Shown piece by piece: positions 56,771-64,000 of a stretch of 64,000 nucleotides of DNA. The DNA comes from Thalassovita taeanensis (GTDB lineage Bacteria; Pseudomonadota; Alphaproteobacteria; Rhodobacterales; Rhodobacteraceae): positions 62,001 to 126,000 of the forward strand of contig NZ_FOEP01000003.1 of the NCBI RefSeq assembly GCF_900110775.1, written 5' to 3'. Positions within the stretch are counted from its first letter, which is position 1, and every line of letters begins with the position of its first letter. Both the position numbers and the translations under genes were made by a program. The notes beneath the pieces were generated by a model. That model was not told the origin of the DNA. It searched no databases and worked only from the letters and a program-made list of their open reading frames with translations.

Positions 56771-57916
56771 TCAGAAGCAATCCTCGAACAGTTTTCGGGT
56801 GTTCTCGGGGGTCATTTCGACCGGGTTGCCGCCAGTGCTGGGATCGGCCAGGGCCGAGGTAGTCAGCGCGTCCAAGTCGGGGTCGGTCACGCCAAGTGCG
56901 GTCAGGTCGGCGGGGATGCCAAGCAACGCGTTCAGCTGTCCCACGAAGGCATAGAAGCCGTCAAACCCGCCGCTGATGTCCAGATAGGCGGCGGCGCGCT
57001 CAATCCGCGCCTCGATCGCGGGGCGGTTGAAGCGCAGGACCGGCTGCATGACCACGGCGTTGGTGGTGCCGTGATGGGTGTGGTGGACCGCGCCGATCGG
57101 GTGGCTGAGCGCGTGGATCGCGCCCAGACCCTTTTGGAACGCGACAGCGCCCATGGCGGCGGCCGCCATCATCTGTGCGCGCGCCTCGATGTCGGTGCCG
57201 TCGGCATAGGCGCGCGGCAGGTACTCTTTGACCAGCCGCATGCCTTCCAGCGCGATACCGTGGCTCATCGGATGGAAATGCGGGCTACAGAAGGCTTCGA
57301 GGCAGTGGGCGAAGGCATCCATCCCGGTGCCTGCGGTGATCGCCGGCGGCATGCCCACGGTCAGCTCGGGGTCGGAAATGACCACGGTGGGCAGAACTTT
57401 GGGGTGGAAGATGATCTTCTTCTCGTGAGTGATCGAGTTGGTCAGCACCGAAGCGCGGCCCACTTCGGAGCCGGTGCCGGCGGTGGTGGGCACGGCGACG
57501 ATGGGCGCGATGGCGTCAGAGTTGGCGCGGGTCCACCAATCGCCGACATCTTCGTAATCCCAGACCGGGCGGGTTTGACCGGCCATGAAGGCGACCATCT
57601 TGCCCAGATCCAGACCCGAGCCGCCACCGAAGGCGATCACGCCGTCATGGCCACCCGCGCGGTAAACTTCGAGGCCCGCTTCGAGGTTCACTTCGGTCGG
57701 GTTCGGGTCGACATCGGAAAACATCGCGCGGCCAAGGCCCGCCGCATCGAGGATATCAAGCGTCTGTGCGGTGATCGGCAGCGCGGCCAGCCCCTTGTCG
57801 GTGACCAGAAGCGGTTTGGTGATCCCGGCGGCGGTACAGGCGGCGGGGAGTTCGGCGATCCGGCCCGCCCCGAAACGGATGGCGGTGGGATAGGACCAGT
57901 TAGCAGTCAGCGTCAT
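56771..57916 (-). CDS. Iron-containing (group III) alcohol dehydrogenase
   Basis: 381 aa. The cofactor-binding GGGSGLDLGKMVA and TTAGTGSEV segments and the metal-ligand residues in DAFAHCLEAF, HPIGAVHHTHHGTTNA are those of the Fe-dependent ADH family. It oxidises an alcohol to an aldehyde, NAD(P)-linked, in the cytoplasm. The ATG overlaps the aldehyde dehydrogenase stop by 4 bp (ATGA), so the pair should oxidise one substrate through alcohol, aldehyde and acid. The substrate is unknown; context points to an amino alcohol or gamma-glutamyl derivative. Confidence 0.9.
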   Translation of the reverse strand: MTLTANWSYPTAIRFGAGRIAELPAACTAAGITKPLLVTDKGLAALPITAQTLDILDAAGLGRAMFSDVDPNPTEVNLEAGLEVYRAGGHDGVIAFGGGSGLDLGKMVAFMAGQTRPVWDYEDVGDWWTRANSDAIAPIVAVPTTAGTGSEVGRASVLTNSITHEKKIIFHPKVLPTVVISDPELTVGMPPAITAGTGMDAFAHCLEAFCSPHFHPMSHGIALEGMRLVKEYLPRAYADGTDIEARAQMMAAAAMGAVAFQKGLGAIHALSHPIGAVHHTHHGTTNAVVMQPVLRFNRPAIEARIERAAAYLDISGGFDGFYAFVGQLNALLGIPADLTALGVTDPDLDALTTSALADPSTGGNPVEMTPENTRKLFEDCF

Positions 57917-59292
57917 TGCTGTTTCCTCAGGTGATAGGATTTCGGGCGGGTCAGGTTGTGATAGCCGATGATCGACAGGCCGCCACCGCGACCGGTGTCT
58001 TTGCAGCCGGTCCAACACAGGCCGGGATCAAGGTAATCGGCGCGGTTCAGAAACACGGTGCCGGTTTCGATCTGGGCGCCAAGCGCCTCGGCCCGCGCGA
58101 CGTCAGCGGTCCACAGCGAGGCGGTCAGGCCGTAGTCGCTGTCGTTCATAAGCGCCAGCGCTTCGGCGTCGTCTTTCACCGGCATGATGCCGACGACGGG
58201 GCCGAAGCTTTCTTCGCGCATCACCCGCATGTCGTGGGTGACGTTCACAAGGATCTGCGGCATCAGATAGGCGCCGCCATCTTGCGGGAACAGTGCCGGA
58301 TCAATCAGGGGCGTGGCGCCAGCGGCAACAGCTTCGGAGGTTTGGGCGCGGACGTTGTCGGCGAAGCGGGCCTGCGCCATCGGGCCAAGCGTGGTTTCGG
58401 GGTTCATCGGATCGCCGAGTTTGTAGCCGTTGACGATCTTGACCGCCTTTTCAACAAAGGCGTCGAACAGGCTTTCGACCACATAGATGCGTTCGATCCC
58501 GCAGCAGCATTGCCCCGAGTTGAACATCGCGGCGTCAATCAGGGTGTCGACAGCAGCGTCAAGATCGGCGTCCTCCATGACATAACCGGGGTCTTTGCCG
58601 CCCAGTTCCAACCCGACACCGGTAAAGGTGCCTGCGGCGGCGCGTTCGATCGCTTTGCCGCCACCAACCGAGCCGGTGAAGTTGACAAAGCCAAAGCTGC
58701 GCGCGGCGATCAGATCAGAGGTGGTGTCGTGGTCGAGGACGACGTTCTGGAACACGTCCTCGGGGATGCCAGCGGCGTGGAAGGCCTGCGCCAGGCGCTC
58801 GCCGACCAGCAGGGTTTGGCTGGCGTGTTTCAGCATCACGGAATTGCCCGCGATCAGGGCGGGGGCAACGGTGTTGATCGCCGTCATGAACGGATAGTTC
58901 CACGGCGCGATGACCAGCACCAGACCGTGCGCTTCGCGGGCGATGTAGCGTTTGAAGGCGGCGGAATCTTCGAGCACCATCGGCGCCAGCGCCTGTTCGG
59001 CGATCTGCGCCATATGTTGCGCGCGTTCGTTGAAGCCGCCGAATTCGCCGCCATAGCGGACCGGGCGGCCCATCTGGCGGGCAAGCTCGGGCACGATATC
59101 GTCATTCATCGCGCCGACGTTTTCGACACCCTTCATGACCAGCGCGATACGTTCCGACAAAGGCCGTGCGGCCCATGCTTTTTGTGCCGCTTTGCCGCGC
59201 GCAACGGTCTGTGCCGCAGCATCTGCCGACAGCGCCGGGCGTTCCACAACCACCGAGCCGTCGATGGGGGAGATACATTTGATCGTCTTCAT
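57913..59292 (-). CDS. NAD(P)-dependent aldehyde dehydrogenase
   Basis: 459 aa ALDH-superfamily enzyme. The oxyanion/active-site motifs are VIAPWNYPF, FTGSVGGGKAI, LELGGKDPGYV (catalytic Glu) and FNSGQCCCGIERI (nucleophile Cys). It oxidises the aldehyde made by the overlapping Fe-type ADH. It lies 3 bp after the glutamine-synthetase-like gene in the same minus-strand operon. The nearest functional group seems to be succinate-semialdehyde or aminobutyraldehyde-type ALDHs, but the sequence alone does not define it. Confidence 0.92.
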   Translation of the reverse strand: MKTIKCISPIDGSVVVERPALSADAAAQTVARGKAAQKAWAARPLSERIALVMKGVENVGAMNDDIVPELARQMGRPVRYGGEFGGFNERAQHMAQIAEQALAPMVLEDSAAFKRYIAREAHGLVLVIAPWNYPFMTAINTVAPALIAGNSVMLKHASQTLLVGERLAQAFHAAGIPEDVFQNVVLDHDTTSDLIAARSFGFVNFTGSVGGGKAIERAAAGTFTGVGLELGGKDPGYVMEDADLDAAVDTLIDAAMFNSGQCCCGIERIYVVESLFDAFVEKAVKIVNGYKLGDPMNPETTLGPMAQARFADNVRAQTSEAVAAGATPLIDPALFPQDGGAYLMPQILVNVTHDMRVMREESFGPVVGIMPVKDDAEALALMNDSDYGLTASLWTADVARAEALGAQIETGTVFLNRADYLDPGLCWTGCKDTGRGGGLSIIGYHNLTRPKSYHLRKQQ

Positions 59293-59295
59293 TGC

Positions 59296-60660
59296 TCAGG
59301 CCCTTTCAAAGCCGCGTGCCAGTTCGTAGTCCGTCACCGCCTGTTCGAATTCTTCGAGTTCCCATTCCGCGGCGCGGGTATAGTGGTCGATCACCCAATC
59401 GCCCATCGCTGCGCGCAGCATGGTTGAATTGCGCAGGGTTTCGGTGGCGTCGCGCAGGGTTTTGGGCACCTCACGCGCCTTTTCGTTGTCGTAGACGTCG
59501 CCGGTGGTGGGGGCGGCAAGCTCCAGCCCCTCTTCGATCCCGGCCAGACCGGCGGCCAGCTGTGCCGCCATCGCCAGATAGGGGTTCAGGTCAGAGCCGC
59601 CAATGCGACATTCCACCCGCACCGATTTGCTGTTCTCGCCGCACAGGCGGAAACCGGCAGTGCGGTTGTCGACAGACCAGACGGTTTTGGTGGGGGCAAA
59701 GCTGCCGCGCTGGAACCGTTTGTAGCTGTTGATATAGGGAGCCAGAAACACGGTCATGTCCGGGGCGTATTTGATCATCCCGGCCATATAGTGCCGCATC
59801 ATCTGCGACATGCCGTGTTCGCCCTCGGGGTCGAAAAACGCGTTCTGGCCGTCCTTCCACATGGATTGGTGCACATGCGACGAGCTGCCGACGCGGTCGG
59901 TGCGCCATTTCGGCAGGAAGCTGGCGGCGTGGCCCTGCTGGTCGGCGATTTCCTTGGTGGCGTGTTTGGCGATCGTGTGGTGATCGGCGGTGTCCATCGC
60001 GGGGGCGTATTTGATATTCAGCTCTTCCTGACCGGCCTCGGCCTCGCCCTTGGTGTTCTCCACGGGGATGCCTGCGGCGTAGAGATGATTGCGCAGCGGG
60101 CGCATCACGTGCTCTTCGCGGCTGGTCTGAAGGATGTTGTAATCTTCGTTATAGTCGCTGATCGGTTCCAGATCGCGAAAGCCGCTGGCGGCGATCTGTT
60201 TGAAGCTTTTGGCGAAGAGGAAAAACTCAAGCTCGGTCGCCATGATCGGGGTCAGGCCCATCGCTTCGGCGCGCGCGATCTGTTTTTTCAGGATGGTGCG
60301 GGGGGCGTGCGGCACCTCTTCGTGGGTGTGATGATCCAGCAGATCGCACAGCACCATCACCGTGCCCTGTAGCCAGGGCATCGGGCGGATGGTGGTCAGA
60401 TCGGGTTTCATCACATAGTCGCCATAGCCCGCACGCCAGCTGGTGGCGGCGTAGCCTTCGGGGGTGGCCATCGCCAGATCGGTGGCCAGCAGGTAGTTAC
60501 AGCAATGGGTTTCTTTCCACGCGGTTTCAACAAAGTGCTGCGCCACAAAGCGTTTGCCCATCAGGCGGCCCTGCATATCGACGATGCAGACCAGAACGGT
60601 ATCCACGGCGTGGGTCTCTACGGCGGTTTGCAGCGCCTCGAATGTCATCAATCCGGCCAT
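59296..60660 (-). CDS. Glutamine synthetase family protein, probable gamma-glutamyl-amine ligase
   Basis: 454 aa with the GS catalytic fold. The metal and ATP residues are in MATELEFFLF, GEAEAGQEELN, SSSHVHQSMW and VRVECRIGGSDLNPYLAMA, but no adenylylation-site loop is seen, as in PuuA/GlnT-type paralogues. These join glutamate to amines such as putrescine, isopropylamine or ethanolamine. With the downstream ALDH and Fe-ADH it suggests oxidation of a gamma-glutamylated amino alcohol. The start at 60660 has AAAGGAG 9 nt upstream. A stem-loop lies between it and the upstream TRAP binding-protein gene. Confidence 0.88.
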   Translation of the reverse strand: MAGLMTFEALQTAVETHAVDTVLVCIVDMQGRLMGKRFVAQHFVETAWKETHCCNYLLATDLAMATPEGYAATSWRAGYGDYVMKPDLTTIRPMPWLQGTVMVLCDLLDHHTHEEVPHAPRTILKKQIARAEAMGLTPIMATELEFFLFAKSFKQIAASGFRDLEPISDYNEDYNILQTSREEHVMRPLRNHLYAAGIPVENTKGEAEAGQEELNIKYAPAMDTADHHTIAKHATKEIADQQGHAASFLPKWRTDRVGSSSHVHQSMWKDGQNAFFDPEGEHGMSQMMRHYMAGMIKYAPDMTVFLAPYINSYKRFQRGSFAPTKTVWSVDNRTAGFRLCGENSKSVRVECRIGGSDLNPYLAMAAQLAAGLAGIEEGLELAAPTTGDVYDNEKAREVPKTLRDATETLRNSTMLRAAMGDWVIDHYTRAAEWELEEFEQAVTDYELARGFERA

Positions 60661-60696
60661 GGGTCGGCTCCTTTGTCGTTGATCTGTCGTGACGCA

Positions 60697-60717
60697 GCCC
60701 CGGACGATATCCGGGGC
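60697..60717 (-). terminator. Hairpin between TRAP binding-protein gene and GS-like gene
   Basis: GCCCCGGA and TCCGGGGC are perfect 8-bp arms around CGATA. No T-run follows, so it probably protects the 3' end of the abundant binding-protein message or partly attenuates the downstream genes. Confidence 0.55.
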
Positions 60718-60750
60718 CGCGCCGAGTGTCATGTCGCGCCGATGGCGAGC

Positions 60751-61782
60751 TTAGCCATAGCGATAGGGGCGGCCCGCTTTTTCCATGTCGGCGTTGTACT
60801 TCTTGAAGATCTCGACGACCTTCGCCTTGGTCTCGGACTCGGCTGCGATCTCATCCCAGAAGACATGCGCGGCGGATTCGACCGTTGCCCATTCTTCGTC
60901 GGGAATCGAGGTGAGCTGCATCTTGGTGCCATCGACGCGCAGCGAGGCTTCGCCACCCCAATACCACCACTGACGATAGTAGTGCGACTGATCCATGCAG
61001 ACCTTGAGCAGCTCTTGCAGATGCGCGGGCAGTTCGTTGTAGCGGTCCATATTGGCGAAGAACGACCCGGCCCAGGCGCCCGAGATGTTGTTGGTCAGGA
61101 AGTAGTTGGTCACATCGGCCCAGCCAACGGTGTAGTCTTCGGTGATGCCGGACCATGCGATGCCGTCCAGCTCGCCGGTTTGCATGGCAACCTCGATATC
61201 TTCCCACGGCAGGGTCACGGGGACCACGCCGAACTGCGTCAGGAACCGGCCCGCTGTGGGGAAGGTAAAGACGCGTTTGCCTTTGAGGTCCGCCAGCGAG
61301 GTGATCGGATCTTTGGTGGCGAAATGGCAGGGATCCCATGCGCCGGCGCTGATGTGTTTGACGCCAACCTTGGAATATTCCGCATCCCAGATTTCGTTCA
61401 GGCCGTACTGGTTGAACAGCACCGGCACATCGAGCGAATAGCGCGAGGCGAAGGGGAAATAGCCACCAAACACGGTGACTTCGGTCGGCGAGGCCATTGA
61501 GTCGTCATCCGACTGCACCGCGTCGATCGTGCCCTTTTGCATGGCGCGGAACAGCTCGCCGGTCGGGACCAGCTGATCGGCGAAGTAGAGTTCGATCTGC
61601 ATCTGGTCGCCGGCGATCTTGTTGAAGCTGTCGATGGCGGGCTTGATCACATGCTCGGCCAAAGCGGGGCCGGCATAGGTCTGCATCCGCCAGCGGATGG
61701 TCGAGGCGGCCAGCGCCGGGGCGGCCAGTGCGGCGGGTGCGGCAATGGCGGCTGAGGTCAGAAACTTACGTCTGGTTGTCAT
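60751..61782 (-). CDS. TRAP transporter substrate-binding protein (DctP family)
   Basis: 343 aa periplasmic binding protein. A twin-arginine signal (TTRRKFLTSAAIAAPAA, ending near ALAA) suggests export folded via Tat. The DctP-family fold is visible in QLVPTGELFRAMQKGTIDAV and the conserved MQTGELDGIAWSGI segment (binding-site region with Gly and Trp). It supplies the DctQM permease pair; the ligand is unknown and is probably an anion with a carboxylate or related group. It lies 63 bp after the DctM gene and 90 bp before the GS-like gene. Confidence 0.9.
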   Translation of the reverse strand: MTTRRKFLTSAAIAAPAALAAPALAASTIRWRMQTYAGPALAEHVIKPAIDSFNKIAGDQMQIELYFADQLVPTGELFRAMQKGTIDAVQSDDDSMASPTEVTVFGGYFPFASRYSLDVPVLFNQYGLNEIWDAEYSKVGVKHISAGAWDPCHFATKDPITSLADLKGKRVFTFPTAGRFLTQFGVVPVTLPWEDIEVAMQTGELDGIAWSGITEDYTVGWADVTNYFLTNNISGAWAGSFFANMDRYNELPAHLQELLKVCMDQSHYYRQWWYWGGEASLRVDGTKMQLTSIPDEEWATVESAAHVFWDEIAAESETKAKVVEIFKKYNADMEKAGRPYRYG

Positions 61783-61845
61783 TTTTCTCTCTCCTGTTGG
61801 TTTATTCGATATGTCTTGCCTTGGTCGCTCCTGTTCGGAGTTCTG

Positions 61846-63168
61846 TCATTTTCCGTAAACGTAATTTGGCAGCCACAGCGCGATCTGCGGAAAGGCCATG
61901 ATCAGCACCAGTGACGCAATCATCACCAGCACGAAGGGCAAAATCGAGCCATAAATATCGCGCAGCGTGATTTCAGGCGGGGCCATGGCGCGCATCAAAA
62001 ACAGGTTATAGCCGAAGGGCGGCGTCATATAGGCGATCTGCGTGGTGATCGTATAAAGGATGCCGTACCAGATCAGGTCAAACCCCAGCGCATGAACCAG
62101 CGGCACATAGAGCGGCGCCACAATCACCAGCATCGCGGTATCGTCCAGAAACGTGCCCATCACGATGAAGCTGAGCTGCATCATGATCAGGATCATCCAC
62201 GGGTCCAGCCCCAGCCGTTCTGTGAACAGGTCTTCGATGGCGCGCACGGCGCCCAGCCCGTCAAAGATGGCACCAAAGCCCAGAGCGGCCAGAATGATCC
62301 ACATGAACATGCACGAAATGGCGAGGGTCGAGCGGACCGACACCTCGAATACGGCGCGGGTCATCCGGCCTTTGAGGACCGCCGCCAAAAAGGCGGTCAT
62401 CGCGCCGATGGCCGAACTTTCGACAAGGCTGGTCCAGCCGTTTACGAAGGGCACCATCATGGTGGCAAAGATCACCAGCGGCAGCAGGCCCGCCGTCAGC
62501 AGGCGCAGCTTTTCGGCGCGCGGTACGTTGCGTTCTTCGGGCGGCAGAACCGGGCCAAGCGACGGGTTCAGGCGGCAGCGGATATAGATATAGGCGATGA
62601 ACATCGTCGCCATCACCAGCCCCGGCACCACGCCCGCCAGCCAAAGCTGCCCCACGGGTTGCCGCGCGATCATCGCGTAAAGCACCAACACGACCGAGGG
62701 CGGCACGAGAATTCCAAGGCTCGACCCCGCTTGAATGACTCCGGTGACCATCTTTTTGTCATAGCCACGCCTGAGCAGTTCCGGCAGCGCAATCGTGGAC
62801 CCGATCGCCATGCCTGCGACGGACAGCCCGTTCATCGCGGAAACCAGAACCATCAGGCCGATGGTACCGATCGCCAGCCCCCCGGACACTGGCCCCATCC
62901 AGACGTGGAACATCTTATAGAGGTCGTCAGCGATTTTGCTTTCCGACAGCACATAGCCCATGAAAATGAACATCGGCAGGGTCAGAAGCGGATACCATTT
63001 CATCAGCTTCATCGCCGAGGAAAACGGAATGTCAGACCCGCCCGTGCCCCACAGCATCAACGCCGCCAACGCCGCTACACCGCCAATCGCGCCAAACACG
63101 CGCTGGCCGGTGAACAGCATCAGCATCATCAGCGCGAACATGAAAATGGCGATCATTTCGTAAGACAT
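61846..63168 (-). CDS. TRAP transporter large permease DctM
   Basis: 440 aa with about 12 membrane helices. The conserved N-terminal IAIFMFALMMLMLFTGQRVFGA, the GMAIGSTIALPELLRRGYDKK cytoplasmic motif and the PPFGYNLFLMRAMAPPE C-terminal region are DctM hallmarks. It imports the ligand delivered by DctP, driven by an ion gradient, together with DctQ. Its ATG overlaps the DctQ stop (TAATG). Confidence 0.93.
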   Translation of the reverse strand: MSYEMIAIFMFALMMLMLFTGQRVFGAIGGVAALAALMLWGTGGSDIPFSSAMKLMKWYPLLTLPMFIFMGYVLSESKIADDLYKMFHVWMGPVSGGLAIGTIGLMVLVSAMNGLSVAGMAIGSTIALPELLRRGYDKKMVTGVIQAGSSLGILVPPSVVLVLYAMIARQPVGQLWLAGVVPGLVMATMFIAYIYIRCRLNPSLGPVLPPEERNVPRAEKLRLLTAGLLPLVIFATMMVPFVNGWTSLVESSAIGAMTAFLAAVLKGRMTRAVFEVSVRSTLAISCMFMWIILAALGFGAIFDGLGAVRAIEDLFTERLGLDPWMILIMMQLSFIVMGTFLDDTAMLVIVAPLYVPLVHALGFDLIWYGILYTITTQIAYMTPPFGYNLFLMRAMAPPEITLRDIYGSILPFVLVMIASLVLIMAFPQIALWLPNYVYGK

Positions 63169-63674
63169 TACAGCTCCTTGCCGCGAATGCGTGCCACGTC
63201 CTTGAAAAACTCGGACATGGCTTGCAGCATCATCAGGCTGACGCCGACGCACATTGTGATCTTGATCGGCCACAGGATCGGCCGCCACGCGGTCGGGCTG
63301 CGTTCATTGTATTTCAAGGAATAGGTCGTGCTGTCGATCGCGCCATAGAGCAGCACCCCAAGATAGAACATCAGGAACAGCACGGTAAACGCATCGAACC
63401 ACGCTTTTTTGGTGTTGGACCAGTCGTGGTAAAACAGGTCCATCCGCACGTTCGACCCAAGTTGCAGCGAATAGGGCCCGCCCAGCATGTAATAGGCGAC
63501 CATGGCGAATTGCGCCATTTCCAGCGTCCAGAGCGAGGGCAGGAAGAAGGTTTTGGAAATCGATGACCACATCAGAATGCCCATCATCACAAAGATGCCG
63601 TACATCACGATCCGGCCCAGCCGGTAATTCACCGCATCAACGACACGCACAAAACCTTTGATCAGTGGGGGCAT
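63168..63674 (-). CDS. TRAP transporter small permease DctQ
   Basis: 168 aa with four membrane helices, the usual DctQ size. The first helices include VMYGIFVMMGILMWSS, and the middle SLQLGSNVRMDLFYH segment is the family signature. It partners DctM. The ATG at 63674 has GAGGTG 6-10 nt upstream and overlaps the end of the amidohydrolase gene upstream by 13 bp. Confidence 0.9.
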   Translation of the reverse strand: MPPLIKGFVRVVDAVNYRLGRIVMYGIFVMMGILMWSSISKTFFLPSLWTLEMAQFAMVAYYMLGGPYSLQLGSNVRMDLFYHDWSNTKKAWFDAFTVLFLMFYLGVLLYGAIDSTTYSLKYNERSPTAWRPILWPIKITMCVGVSLMMLQAMSEFFKDVARIRGKEL

Positions 63675-64000
63675 GGCACCTCGCTTGGGGTCAAGGACAC
63701 ATCCAGCGCTGCCATGGCCGATGCAATCCACTGCGCCAGCCTCCCGGCCATGGCGCGCTGGCTGTCGCGATCCGCAATCAGATCGTTGCGGATTTCAAGC
63801 ATCACGTTCAGCGCCCCACGCGGCAAGGCGTGGTGGCGCAGGGTATGGGTGACGCCGTGTTCGGGGCCGTATGGGTCATTGCGGCCTATGTTTTCCTGCA
63901 CATGATCGGCCGCGCAGGCCAGCATAGCATCGGCCAGACGGCTGTCTGTATCATGCAATACCCCGATTTCCACGGCGCGGGGGGTGCCGTAATACACCGG
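63662..64000 (-). CDS. N-formylglutamate amidohydrolase-like protein, C-terminal part (cut by window edge)
   Basis: Only the last 112 codons are in the window; the frame is open to the edge. Segments GTPRAVEIGVLHDTDSRLADAM and RNDPYGPEHGVTHTLRHHA with LMLEIRNDLI-like NVMLEIRNDLI match N-formylglutamate amidohydrolase-family proteins, including the ExRND region. Such enzymes hydrolyse N-acylated glutamate; in this operon with a gamma-glutamyl ligase, a role in cleaving gamma-glutamyl or N-acyl-glutamate intermediates is possible. It overlaps the DctQ start by 13 bp. Confidence 0.8.
   Translation of the reverse strand, partial: PVYYGTPRAVEIGVLHDTDSRLADAMLACAADHVQENIGRNDPYGPEHGVTHTLRHHALPRGALNVMLEIRNDLIADRDSQRAMAGRLAQWIASAMAALDVSLTPSEVPCPH

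Noticed and set aside
62092-63324. 410-codon open frame antisense to DctM
   Set aside because: Complement of a clear membrane protein gene; composition is that of an antisense frame.

Overview
The window looks like chromosomal DNA of a GC-rich alphaproteobacterium of the Rhodobacteraceae (Roseobacter group). The reasons are the style of the FlgE/MotB proteins, the C-P lyase gene order, the TRAP transporter, and CTGTCAT-type Pho boxes. This assignment is inference; no rRNA or other marker gene is present.

Layout. (1) 1-1289: end of a flagellar locus on the minus strand (flgE N-terminus, motB). (2) 1379-16579: a complete phosphonate (C-P lyase) locus. phnGHIJKLN form one tightly overlapping minus-strand operon. 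phnF, a second phnM and a secreted glycerophosphodiester phosphodiesterase run on the plus strand. phnC-phnD-phnE-phnE plus a hexapeptide acetyltransferase form a second minus-strand operon. phnM and a 2H-phosphoesterase-like DUF1045 gene form a divergent pair. Candidate Pho boxes precede four of these units. Together they would import organophosphonates, cleave the C-P bond and return the ribose phosphate as PRPP.

(3) 16859-54128: a large exopolysaccharide (EPS) locus of the Wzx/Wzy type. It has an ExoY-like initiating sugar transferase, a Wzy-like polymerase, a flippase, a Wzz/GumC chain-length protein with a separate CpsD-like ATPase, eight glycosyltransferases (seven GT2/GT4-type and one WecG/TagA-type), sugar-modifying oxidoreductases (Gfo/Idh, SDR, a Gfo/Idh-SDR fusion, GMC oxidoreductase), an acyltransferase, and a secreted glycosidase-like protein with RTX-type repeats.

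Inside this locus is the most unusual part of the window. A minus-strand run (46409-31298) holds glycosyltransferase, flippase, a type I PKS (KS-AT-KR-DH-ACP-TE), a second glycosyltransferase, an NRPS (formyltransferase, remnant condensation domain, glycine-type adenylation domain split by a luciferase-like monooxygenase, PCP) and a phosphopantetheinyl transferase. Overlaps of 4 bp tie most of these genes together. The domain logic predicts an N-formylglycine starter (possibly oxidised) extended by one ketide unit and released by the thioesterase, perhaps then glycosylated. The exact product is unknown.

(4) 54129-55185: about 1 kb without a convincing gene. (5) 55186-64000: an acyl-CoA ligase gene on the plus strand facing a minus-strand catabolic operon. 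That operon holds an N-formylglutamate amidohydrolase-like gene (cut by the window edge), TRAP transporter Q-M-P subunits, a glutamine-synthetase-family ligase, an aldehyde dehydrogenase and an iron-type alcohol dehydrogenase. The set is consistent with uptake and gamma-glutamylation-dependent oxidation of an amino alcohol or amine; the substrate is not identified.

No tRNA, rRNA, CRISPR array or insertion sequence was recognised.
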